The notes under the pieces are model-generated. The model made no database searches, was not told the origin of the DNA, and saw nothing but the letters and a program-made list of their open reading frames with translations. 64,000 nucleotides of DNA from contig NC_092665.1 of the NCBI RefSeq assembly GCF_032118995.1, positions 16,822,012 through 16,886,011 of the forward strand, written 5' to 3'. This stretch comes from Asterias amurensis. Its lineage: Eukaryota; Echinodermata; Asteroidea; Forcipulatida; Asteriidae. Made by a program: the position numbers and the translations under genes. Below are positions 1 through 11,500 of this stretch, one piece after another. Within the stretch, counting starts at the first letter, position 1, and every line of letters begins with the position of its first letter.

Positions 1-230
1 TTAAGCTTAATTTGTATCACATTCCCATTTGCAGGAAGTTTGAACCGGGCTTAATTCTATTGTGGTATGTCTATTTAAGGTCATGAATGTTTTATATTCA
101 GCCTCGATCGTAAGTAATGAACAAAATAAATAGATATTGTGATTAATGTATACATCTATAATTTCTTAGTTAAAGGAAACGTTTTGTAGGAAAATATGTT
201 TTTTGAACGTGTGACAAAGTAAAAGTCCAA

Positions 231-570
231 GAGAAGATCGTTCTACATGAGATTCAAATCAAAATGAGTTGAGCAAGTCAAAGAGAAGATCGTTTCACAC
301 GAGATTCAAATCAAAATGAGTTGAGCAAGTCAAAGAGAAGATCGTTTCACACAAGATTCAAATCAAAATGACTTGAGCAAGTCAAAAAGCAGATCGTTTC
401 ACACGAGATTCAAATCAAAATGACTTGAGCAAGTCAAAGAGAAGATCGTTCTACACGAGATTCAAATCAAAATGACTTGAGCAAGTCAAAGAGAAGATCG
501 TTCTACATGAGATTCAAATCAGAATGACTTGAGCAAGTCAAAGACAATATCGTTCTACACGAGATTCAAA
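231..570. repeat. 52-bp minisatellite, about 6.5 copies
   Basis: Tandem repeat whose units begin at 231, 283, 335, 387, 439, 491 and 543, an exact 52-bp spacing. Each unit carries the core AGATCGTT, then GAGATTCAAATC and TGACTTGAGCAAGTCAAA. The last part holds a small hairpin, GACTTG-AG-CAAGTC. Units differ by a few substitutions and the last is partial. The open frame running through the end of the array follows the repeat and is not a gene. Confidence 0.93.
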
Positions 571-1919
571 ATCACATCTTATGAGACTCAACTGTTCACA
601 AGACCACTAGGCTTGTCTGGTTCTAAGTTTACTGGCCCAATACTAGAGTCACTGACCTTGGGCTTGCGATCCAGTGGTTTTTTTGAGCTCACTCAACCAT
701 TATACTGGAACCCACACCACTGAATCGCTCTGATGTACAAACTTGTGGTGTTTTAATTTTGTAAGTTTTTTCAGAGTTATCATTTATGGTGATTTAGTTC
801 TTTGGGTTTATTTGACTTTTCTTGTGAGATTTGAAACAGAAAATTAATGGGTTATTTTGAATTAATAAATTTTGCATTAATGTATCACCATAGCACTTTG
901 TACATAATTTTCTTTCATGCCAACCAAAAAGAAAAGGTTATACCTTATCTTGATTTAAAGAGGGTAAGCGGTTTACCAGAGGCTTAAGTTTGCCGTCAAG
1001 TACTGTGTGTAATGCAAGGATGAACTGTTTACATTTGAACCAGTATGAAATGTTCCCTTTGTAAACGTGTTACTGAACATTGAACATTTGGAGTTATTGA
1101 CTTATTGAATGCTGTTGTGTACTTAGATAAGATAAAAGATATCATGTAATTTTAGCGTAAAAACAAACCTGTCCAACAGGAAACAATGTTTTTCTCATAA
1201 AGTAAATAGTTAGAATAGCACCAACTAAATAGAAGTAATAATAGAGTTACATAATATTTGAGGCTAAAACCCGGCTCATTCTTCAAGTGAACGTGAAGCT
1301 AATTGGTTTTTTTACAATCTGATCATCAGTACTCCTGTTCTCAGGTCAAGACGCAAGATATTTTACTTCGCTATCGCAAATAATGCCACCTAGCTTTACT
1401 GAGTCCGAATACTTCCTACTCACCAAATTTTGTTACCAAAGCCCTCAAATTATTTGTTTTGCTCCTAATTGTCCATTTTGCAATTTAGTGCATGGTAATT
1501 TTTTCATGCTAGATAATGTTTTAACATCACTGTCATGGAACTATGCAACTTAAATGCACAGCCTTGTGGATCCTTGGCTCAATGCTATGTTTTTTTTCTT
1601 CTGCTTAGTAGATAATATGCTAAGCAGTATGTCTTTCTTTACAAGAAAGTTTTGATGATACTTTGTTTCTGTTGATATACCTGGCTGTATTGTGGAGGCT
1701 GTACAGTAATTCATAGTTAATTAGTAGCTCAGTATAATGGACCTTGAACTTGTACATGGGTCAAATTCTTAAGTTATTTACAAAAGCTTGACGCATCATA
1801 TTTCTCTGATAAAGTTTAAACAAAGTTTTTCTCAGTGGAATATGAAAGTCTCTGTTTAACTGATCGGTTGGAAATTCATACAGAGCACATGGTTTTCCTG
1901 TAACATCCGTGTTGTACCT
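571..1919. other. Non-coding flank upstream of the hydrolase gene
   Basis: AT-rich sequence with no convincing exon on either strand. A short stretch near 943-975 (ACCTTATCTTGATT then GTAAGCGG) recurs near 17978-18006, so it is a small dispersed repeat. The promoter of the gene starting at 1920 should lie here, but no TATA box or other clear element was identified. Confidence 0.5.
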
Positions 1920-4900
1920 ATGATGATGTCACTTTATAACAACGCACTCTTTAGTTGGTTCACTGCACACCTTTGTGCATGGTGGTACCAGAAAAAGCCT
2001 CACATCCACGGAAAAGTCAAGCCAGGATTTGAACCCGTTGCCAAGCTGTTCAGGTTGTATCAAATGTTTCAGTTTCTTTTAAGCAATTATTAAAAAATTT
2101 CTCAAAAAAACAGCGTAGTATTGGTTGTGTTTTACAAATAGACGTTTGTTAGAAGGGGTGTCCGAGGGGATAAGAACACTGGACTCAAGATCTGATGTTT
2201 CTGATGTTTCTGATAAGAGCGTTGGTTTGAGTCCTGGTCGTGACACTTGCGTCCATTAACAAGACACTTTACTATTATTGCTTTGTCCTTGAGATTGGTT
2301 GTAAAGCCTTTGGTCTGGTGTGTTGTGTAATGCATGCAAAGGAACCCGCCAGGTACACTCGAAAAGAGAAGGGGTTCGCCCCAGTATTCCTGGTTTGATT
2401 GGCTGAATAATGCACCACAGCACCGTGTAAACCATTACATGATGCTATAAAGGAATAGGTCTCACACTTCATAGTGTAGCTCTACATACCTTGCAGGAAA
2501 ACAATACTAAGTGCTTTGAGACACTCATCGGGTGTGATAAAGTGTTATATAAGAACTCAGTTTTAATATTATTATTATAAGGCCACAAGCAGTGCTTACA
2601 GGTTTTATGGAGGCATTGGGTCCTACCTCATACTGCATTAGCACTGTACAATGATAGTGACTCTCAAAGTACGTACACATGATTTTACTATACTTTGCAT
2701 TTTGGGTATAAATCATGTTTTATTTTGTATTTTCTACTGATTCTATTTTCTTCCAACTTGTATTTGTCTCTATGCCTAAGTCTTTACTATTTTTTCAAAT
2801 GGTTTTGATTTGCTGTTGTTGTACCATATGATATTGTCCTATATTTTTAACTGTTGGATTAATTGTTTATTTGTATTAAATGAGCGATTGTTCTTGTACT
2901 TGAAATGAGAAAATGTGTCCCACTTTGGATTTTGTGAGTGGTGTATGAGGACATGATGGATTTCTAACTACATATACACGTATAATTTTGTTAGAGTCTG
3001 GTTAATGGGTTATTCTAAGGTAATTAACCTTTTTTATCATCATACCCTAATCCAGACAATTTAGCCACAATGTTCTGTAACTTAATCTTGTACGCTGGAT
3101 AGCAGATTTCCTTGTGAACAGAGCCCAACGGGTGAAAATTGGAACAGTCATATTCGGATTCTGCTATCCGCATGGCAGGGTTTCCCCAAGGAACATTATC
3201 GGGGTCCAAAGACTTCTTGATACAGATTAATGACCTATCCACACCATTTCCTTTCTAAGTTGATGACAGTACGATAAGATAAGACTAAAGCTATGCATGG
3301 TGGCACTTCGGTCAGCATTTTCCAGAAGACGGTCAGAGCACACTGACTGAAATGCTGAGTAGAACAAACCAGCTCTTCTCAGAGCCACCACTGCTCAATA
3401 AAGATTGTTACATGTCCATGGTTTCACTGCAAACCTTACTTACTTTGTACAATCTGTGAAGTACGCAGGAAAGAATCAGCATCTGTTCTACAACAGTCAG
3501 CTAATATTGCTTGCCAATGTTCAATTGAGAACTAAAATATTAATTTAATTGCAGACAAGTTTGTATACCATTCTAACAATTTTGATTGATATATTTTCAG
3601 TGACAATTTCAAAACTGGTCTTGAAAGCTGTACAGGTGGTTCTGCCTTCAGTGTGTACCACAATGGAGTGAAGGTTGTTGACCTTTGGGGTGGTTTTGCC
3701 GACACTGATGTCCGACAATTCTGGAAGGAAGACACTATGACCGTCGCATTTTCAGCTACAAAAGGTCAGTTTGTTTTTCATTTTGTGTGTCGACCATTTT
3801 CTTTAAGGTAAAGTGCCTTACTTAACGACAGAAGAATCAAGACCAGGACTCAAATCCCACACCCTGCTGATCAGAAACACCAGTCAAGGGTTCTAAACCG
3901 CTCTGCCACAAATGGATGCAAGAGATTTTCCAATGCACCTTGTAATTAGAAACCTCTGATAATGCCATCTAAGAATCAATTCAGACCTAGATTTATTTTT
4001 ATTTGAGTGAGATAAGTCGCATGCCAGATTAGTTGTCCCAATTTTGCTGTTTTGGTCTAATTCTATCCGAGATGTGACCACTAATTGATTACAAACACCT
4101 GTAAGCTTTTCTCTTATATTATGTCGTATAATATTCTACAATGGTCTGCAGGTATGGCAGCCTTGTGTATGCTTATGCTAATAGATCGAGGGTTACTGGA
4201 CTATGAAAACACTGTGGCATTTTACTGGCCGGAATTTGCCCAAAATGGAAAAAAGAATATCACTGTACGAATGCTTCTTAACCACGAGGTAAGGATTTAA
4301 AGAAGATTTTCCAGTAAAGTGTTTCAAATTTTTTATGATTTCTTGGATTTACAAGAGGGAGCAAGCTGTAGCAATAGTAATGTAACGTTGGTAATGGTAA
4401 CCTTGGTGACAGTACCCTTGGTAATGTGACATCACTCCTTTACAGCAGACCCCAAAGCCTAAACTTTGAAAATGTCAGCATTTATTAGTTCATACAAGTT
4501 TCTCTTCATTTAACCAGGCTGGCTTGGCTTCAACCACTCGACCAATCAGCCAAAAGCTCCTGAAGGACCATGATGCATTGGGGCAGATCTTAGCAGAGTC
4601 TCCACCACAGTGGGTACCAGGCACAGCCCATGGTTACCATGCATTCACATTTGGTCTTTACTGCAGTCAGTTATTGAGACGTGTGGATCCTAAGCACCGT
4701 ACTCTAGGTCAGTTCTTTAGAGAAGAAGTTGCGGAGCCGTTTGGTAAGTTTATTTCACTGGGCTGCTTATTTAGAGAAAATTTAGTGAAATACTTATTGA
4801 CAAACCTTGACTGTAAAAAGAAAGTACCCCAAACAATAACTAAATTTTCAAAATCCTTACACCCAGCTCAAGATGTTAGTCTTGAATACATCTTAATTGC

Positions 4901-6282
4901 TAAGCAAATTGTGGTGTCAAACTAAAAGTTTTGTTAATCTCAAGAATCTTAGCTAAACATATGTCTTAAAACTTTTCATTATTCATTGTTCATTACTGTA
5001 CCGGATGCAAAAGATTTTCTTGACTTTCTACAGATATTGATTTTCACATCGGACTTCCATTGGAACTGAACTACAGAGTGGCAAGATTGACCGGAGCTCT
5101 AGACAATCCTTTCAAACTGATCTCCATTCTTAGTGATTCAACAACTTGGTGTTTTGCTTGGATGTTTGTCACGGGTCGTACTATTATCAGTGAAGTCCTC
5201 CACAAATCTACTGACCTAGTTAAGGTAGGAATAAGACTCTGCACTAAGATTAGAAATAGAAGCTCATGTAATCTGAGATCTCAGACAATGCGTCAAATTT
5301 CATTATGTATGGACGCACAGATGAACAGGCTTTATGTTTACTCGTGTTTACTCGTGTTTACTGTGATCTCCTTTTGGAGGAAGGGGGGGGGGGCAGCAAG
5401 GATTCTGAAACATGTGTGGGGGGACTCTGATCATACTAAACATTTACAAAATTTTCTGTTTTGGCGTTTTATAAGCAATTTGACACTTTTTATTTGTTCT
5501 TTTCCCCAAAGTTCCGTAAGCTGATACAACCCGAGGCACGAGCGCTTGAAAACCCTTCTGCCTCTGGAATTGGAACAGCCCGAGCCATTGCAAAAGTGTA
5601 TGGGATATTGGCCAATGGCGGCCAGACTCTGCAAGGTCAAAGGTTACTGTCAGAAGGTATGGTGGGGAGGATTTTGAGTGAAGCCAGATCCCCAACCAAG
5701 GACAAGTTTTTTGGTATGAAAAGCTCTTTCTCACTTGGGTTCTTCTTGACTGTCTTTGAGGTTGGTAGCATTTGAATATCTTGTTAAATCTCATCCTGTT
5801 TTCTTCTTTTTGTCATCTTCTGTTATCATCTAGGCTCCTTCACAATAGCTGTGGAAGCTAGAAAGATGACGCCAGAAAATAGACAGAAAATTCAAGCCCT
5901 GAATGTACAAAAACTGTTCTGAATGTTCAATGGCGTGATGTTTATCAGTATACTATCAGTCAGTTGTCGTTCAACCAAAGTTCAACAGAACAGTCAACAA
6001 TTTTCTATCAATCTTTATTCTGCCACTTAACTTATCAGTTTTTTCTTACAATTGGTTTATTTTTAGGGCAACAAGCAATTTGGTCATCCAGGAGCAGGGG
6101 GGCAGCAGTGTTTAGCTGATCCCAAACAGAACCTCGGCATAGCGTACCTGTCCAGTCATTTCTCTCCATTTGGTCTTGGTAACGACCCACGCTATCTTTC
6201 CTTACAGAAAGAAACGTATAAATGTGCTACAGATCTTGAGGCCAATTTTTCTGGTATTCTGTCTGAACAGAAATCTGTGTAA
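1920..6282 (+). CDS. Class-C beta-lactamase-like serine hydrolase, 7 exons, 438 aa
   Basis: Coding exons: 1920-2053, 3601-3764, 4152-4288, 4518-4743, 5034-5224, 5512-5760 and 6067-6282. All phases agree and the total is 1317 nt. The product belongs to the beta-lactamase/EstB-like family of animals (beta-lactamase domain-containing protein 2 or LACT type), which are serine hydrolases rather than antibiotic-resistance enzymes. Residues 1-30 are hydrophobic (LFSWF, LCAWWY) and could anchor the protein in a membrane. The catalytic SxxK motif is SATK (Ser96, Lys99), the second-motif tyrosine is likely Tyr185 in HGYHAF, and the third motif is HPGAGG at 374-379. PSASGIGTARA in exon 6 is typical of this class. 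Three ATGs in a row open the frame; the first is used here. An alternative exon near 5835 was rejected because exon 6 reads directly into the HPG exon. The substrate is unknown. Confidence 0.9.
2148..2581 (+). repeat. tRNA-headed SINE with Deu-like 3' end, intron 1 of the hydrolase gene
   Basis: The head resembles a serine/leucine tRNA: an A-box-like GTCCGAGGGGATAAG near 2159 and a B-box-like GGTTTGAGTCC near 2224. The body ends in GTGATAAAGTGTTATATAAG and an AT-rich tail, resembling the conserved 3' domain of deuterostome SINEs. Related reverse copies lie near 3815-3915 and 31480-31700. Confidence 0.7.
3815..3915 (-). repeat. tRNA-headed SINE fragment, reverse
   Basis: Read on the minus strand it shows TGGCAGAGCGGTT (A-box-like) and GGATTTGAGTCC (B-box-like) separated by CTGATCAGCAGGG. 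It is the head of the same SINE family as at 2148-2581, lying in intron 2 of the hydrolase gene. It is too degenerate to be a functional tRNA. Confidence 0.6.
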
Positions 6283-7403
6283 GATCTTTGTCTGATGCAT
6301 GGTTTGTACAATGTATAAAGAAACTAAGACAATGTATAAAAGTGTCACATATCTAAAAGCCAATAAGAAACAATCATTTCCCATCATTCTGTTGGAACAG
6401 CAACTTGAAGACCTTACTAGTGCTCATTTCAAGTCAGCTTTTGGCAAGCTCCCTGTTAAGTATTGTAAATACAACTAACTTCTTATGATGATGATGTACG
6501 GTTGGACCGAAGTCAGAGATCTGTTAGTGGAGAAACAAAAATTGTGACATTTTCCCCAAATTTCAAATTCACTTGTCACATAACATGGTGCCAGTTATAT
6601 AACCTCACAATCAAATAAATGTAAACAAAAAGTCTAGTCAGTATTGTTTTAAGCTTTGTATGGTGTGGATAAAATAATAGGAAGAAACTATAAAAACTAT
6701 AACACTCACTTTCTTTTAATAAAATAAAGTTGCTGGTAACATGGAAAACAATGTGTTTATATTTACAACATTGGTTCTTTTCAGGTCCACCACAACGCAC
6801 AGAGATTATTTATTTTATATAGGAAAATGATTTTTGTTTATTATACATGTAGTTAGAAAAACAACTATTCAGAGTGTACACTTGATATATTATTTATAAG
6901 TTTTCTAATAATTTAAAATTTGAAACATTTTGTTATTGACTTCAGTATTCATCTTTATTTGTTTCTATATTTTCTATTTATTGGTATTTCTTGTAGGATT
7001 TCAATCCAAGGCTTGGACTTGAGACATATTGCCAAAATATTCTGATTCAGACCCAGACGTGACCCTCGGGAGTCACTTATTTCATAGCTCCATAAATCAG
7101 ATGCTTGTTTTTCTATCAATGGCATTTCGCAGATTCATATGAACATCAGACAATTAAAACCAATGGGAGACTTGCGGGACGCTTGGCGGCAGCAGACTCA
7201 CCAGGTAAAATCCATTGTTCTTGGTAATGTGTGCACGCTCAGAACTACGTAAACAATGGAAATTTACCTGGTAAGTCTGCTGCCACCTAACGTTTCGAAG
7301 TCTCTCATTGTCATTTTCTAATATCTTGTGATTTGTAATCAATAGTGTCCATCCATCATGTAAATACTATATCATTGTTTATCTTGTACATTAGTTTAAT
7401 AAA
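6283..7403 (+). other. 3' untranslated region of the hydrolase gene
   Basis: Runs from the stop codon to a plausible poly(A) signal AATAAA at 7398-7403. It is AT-rich with no further exon and contains a foldback element at 7160-7312. The true cleavage site cannot be fixed from sequence alone. Confidence 0.5.
7160..7312. mobile_element. Foldback MITE, copy 1 (pairs with 46993-47170)
   Basis: The ends read GGGAGACTT and AAGTCTCTCATTG as an inverted pair. The inside is a long imperfect hairpin: GGCAGCAGACT-ACCAGGTAAA on one arm and TTTACCTGG-AAGTCTGCTGCC on the other, around a spacer near 7215-7250. A second copy with the same arms lies in a CHD4 intron. There is no coding capacity, so it is a non-autonomous DNA element; the family is unknown. 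Confidence 0.75.
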
Positions 7404-8548
7404 AAGCAACTCAAGACATTAACCTAAGTGACGTATTACTCAGTGGATATGCATAGACCATAGTGTAAGGACAGAGACTAAGTGTGAATTGAGATCAAAT
7501 CTAATCTGAACTTTTATTAAAGAGACTCAAAGGAAAACAAAAAATAACTTTATATTAGTTTAAGATTTTATCAAAATATTTGGAATACTTTTATTTAAGT
7601 TCATTTGTGTGATTTGTTTGTATTTGATCCAATGCCATGTCAGACTATGGGCAGGGATGCATTCAGTATGTAAGTGATTATAATGACTGGCATTTTCAGG
7701 GGTTGTATATAAAGGCAAGGACCTAGGCCCTACCAATCATTTAAAGAAAGACTATGCCATGAAACCCTGGGGTTCATCAATGTCAATGCAATAAATAAAT
7801 CCATTATTTATCAAATTAGTGTCAAGGAAAACTTTATTTGCATTAATGATTGTTGATCAGCAATAACTGAATATTAGTCTCTGGGTATGCCCTAGGTTTT
7901 CGGGGCTATTTAGTGTTTGTTTTAGGCTCACTATTGCTGCCTGCAATTATTGCACAAGTTGTGCAACCCTTCTGGTAGGTAATAATTAAAAATGAACCCA
8001 GCCCAGTTTGATGAACATTGACTGTGTCTGATCATTATTTTAAGTTTGAATAAATTTTGCCTTCAGTAAATAAGTTGTATTATTCTTCTTTAATGCAATA
8101 ATTTATTGGTGAGATAAATAAATATATCGAGGTGTATTTTTTACAGGCTGGCATTTTGTTTCATTTTATTTAAATGTTTTTCCTTTCGCTCTGAACTTCT
8201 TGTCAGTATAGAATTAACGTCTTATGAATGGACTTTTCTGTAGGCCTATTTGTATTAAGACTTTCCTATAAGCTGAGGGGAGGGGATAGGGGGGTGTGTC
8301 GCCGCGGGAACTTTTCTCTTCAATTTTTAAAATGACCATTAGAAATTGTAAACAGCGCCCTCAATATGAGAGAATAATTAATGTCTACAAAAATCACTGG
8401 TAATCGAGTTCGGGTCAGCATTGTATAAGCCTTAAGGTTGGGAACCAGCTGTCGGTGCTGAGTCGAGTTTGGACTCGGGTGACAACATCGCCATGTGTTG
8501 CACAACCACGTACTTTTTCTACATCAGCAATACGGAACTCTTTAAATA
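7404..8548. other. Intergenic region and LSG1 promoter/5' leader
   Basis: AT-rich up to about 8270, then more GC-rich just before the LSG1 start (GTCGCCGCGGGAAC near 8297, CACAACCACGTAC near 8500). No TATA box was evident. The transcription start probably lies within the last 250 bp before 8549. No exon is supported here. Confidence 0.45.
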
Positions 8549-11500
8549 ATGGGCAAAAAGAAATCTCACATTTTGGGTAAGAGTATCATAAAGGATAGAT
8601 TTAAGACTTCCCAACGGCGCAGAAATGATGGCGATGACAGTTGGGTGAGTTCAAGTAAACTTTCGTTATTCTTGTTTTTCATTCATATTTACGATTAAAA
8701 ATTCTAACAAAAATGAACTGTGACTGTGAGTGATTGCGAAGACAACTCGACCTGGTCCACGCTTTGCCAATTAATGGTCAGTTTAATTATTTGATTTTAT
8801 GGTTTAATACGAAGGGATTGTCCTATCTGCATACAAAAATAATCTGATTGTCCTGGTCACTGTTTTTATTCAGCTGCATACCAGTGATTTGAACGATGGT
8901 GTCGAGTGGGGACGTCTCAACCTCAACTCAGTTACCGAGCAAAGCAATCTTGATGACTTCCTCACCACGGCTGAACTCGCTGGCACGGAATTCACTGCAG
9001 GTAACTTTATAATCCAGTCTACAAAGGTCTAATTAAAAGTTAAATGTATCTGTATTTGAATCTGAATTAAATTGTCGGCAAATCATCCGGAAACATCAGG
9101 ATCAGGCCAACCTTTTTCTGTAGAGAAGACAAAAACTAAACAAATTCAAATTCTAGACGTGAGACATCACTGAGAGGAAACCCTCTATAAAAGGAGAACC
9201 TGCGCAGTCGGCGGATAAGGCCTGATAACCAAACTAACATGTAAGGCTGTGGTACGAGCTCAAATTGGGGTCGGAGGTGAAAGGCATGATAGAACCCTTG
9301 AGCCAATCTGACTCCCCTTTGAACTTGACTATAGTCTTCTTTGTCATGTCACTGCATTCCAAACATTTTTTGTTATGATTAATTAATAATGAACAGGTGC
9401 TACATTTCTTTTGTTAAATGGCTTTCTTCTTTTTCTCAAAATGTTTCCTTCATTAACAGAGAGATTAAACATCCGAGTGGTTGACCCGACAGACACTGGT
9501 CTACCTTCAGCTGAGGAGACCAAAGTCATCAAAGAGACGCAAGAACTCAACAAAAAACTTCTGTCTATCCCAAGAAGGTATACAAGAACAAATAAAATGT
9601 GACCAAGGAGTACTTCAAGAAAACTAAGCCTTCCCCATGAGCTGATGAGCCTTATGTTTACAAAAGTTGTAGTCATTACTCATTACTCATTTGGGTCTCC
9701 TCTCTAATGCTACACATTTTCAAAATGGTCATCAACAGTTCAACATTTTCTAGTCTTTCAGACAACAATAACTTCAGTTTCCATTGTACCTCACTTCAAT
9801 TTTCCCAACACACTGTTAAAGTGTGTCTTCTTTGCCAAATTACAATAACAAAAACATTCAAATGAAATCTCGAACTGTCAGTTGTTTTGTTGTCAAAGTA
9901 ACACACTCTGACATCTCACTATGTTCAGCTAACAGGTAAAAAATTTCCCCTCAAACCCTAATAAGCGGCAAGATGAAAAACACTCCATTATAATTGCATG
10001 TTGTTATCTTCTTCTACAGACCACAATGGGATGCCAGCATGACAAAGGAACAGCTTGCATTAAACGAGCGAGAAGCATTCCTTGAATGGCGACGTCAACT
10101 TGCATTGTAAGTTTGAAGACAAAGCAACTAATTATATGTTTCGTGATTATTTCTCTCTGCCCAAGTCATCATCTGGGAACCAACTGTTGGTAAAACGTGA
10201 CCCCTAGGGGTCATAGGTCATGCATTCCAATCCTGTCCAAACATTTTGGTGTGGAGTAATATAGATGGAAGGATTTTGAAGGCCACATTGTAGAAAAATC
10301 ACTTGAGAATTTGTTTTATATTTATTGTTTGTCTAATAACTAGTTTTGCTCAATTTTCAAACTCCTTCAGATTGCAAGAAAAGGAGCATGTAGTCCTGAC
10401 ACCGTTTGAGAGAAACCTGGAGTTCTGGCGCCAGTTATGGCGAGTCACTGAGCGTAGTGATATTATTGTCCAGATTGTTGACGCTCGTAATCCACTACTG
10501 TTCCGATGTGAAGATCTGGTGAGATTTCAAAATTCTTTCAAAATGTCTCGGGTGTTGTGCAGGGGTTTTCCAACTACTTTCTTATGAATGACTTGAGCTT
10601 AATCTTTCACAAGTTTGTTAGTTTATATTTATCTTCAGTCACATCAAGTGTGTATACTGGCCTTTGAAAATTTGTTGACCACATTCTTTAATTAAATTAA
10701 TATTGCTTGTTTTTAAAAATTAGGAGAAATATGTGAAGGAGGTTGGTAGCTGTAAGGAGAATATGGTTTTGATCAACAAGGCTGATTTGCTTACAGAGCA
10801 GCAGAGGGAGCAATGGGCAGACTATTTCTCTCAACAGGGCCTAAGGGTAGCCTTCTGGTCAGCTGTCTTGGAGACAGAGAGGCTTAAGGAAGAGGTGAGT
10901 AGATGATGATGGAGCTTTAGGAGCCGTCTTCATCTAGAGCTGTAGATTAGTTAAAACACAAAATCATTGCACTAAAACAACACAAATTTCACTATATTTG
11001 CACAATAAAACACATGTAACAACGGATAAAGTCTGGATCTCGTGCAATGTACACAAACCATTGAACAGTATAGGCGCAGACACATTATAAACCATACATT
11101 CTAGGGCTCTGCAGTTTTAATGAAACACGTATACATAAATACAGGCAGTAATATTTGTATTATTTGTTCTCCAGGCTGCATTAGAGAATCAAGATTCTCC
11201 TGAAGCTGAGGGTCAAGATTCTGATGAGGATCAATCTTCAGATTCTGAAGACACAGATTCAGATGATGCATCGATAGAGGACAGATTAGAAACAACGACT
11301 CCTTGTGGTGAAGTGAGAACTGGCGTATCTAGTGATGGCTTGACAGTAGAGAATTTGAAACTTTCTGCTGACCAAGATGAGCAAAATGAGTCACGGTCTG
11401 AAAATAGCGCTGAAGGTCAATCTGTGGGACCAGTTTCATCAAAAACTGTACGATTCACCGACAGTGACTCGGGTCCTCAAAAGAGGTGTGGTCATGAAGA

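Noticed and set aside
5835-5923. Possible alternative last exon of the hydrolase (frame after CATCTAG ending in a stop)
   Set aside because: It has an acceptor-like site and an open frame, but its sequence (TIAVEARKMTPENRQ) has no family match. Exon 6 extended to 5760 joins exon 7 in phase and gives the expected HPG motif.
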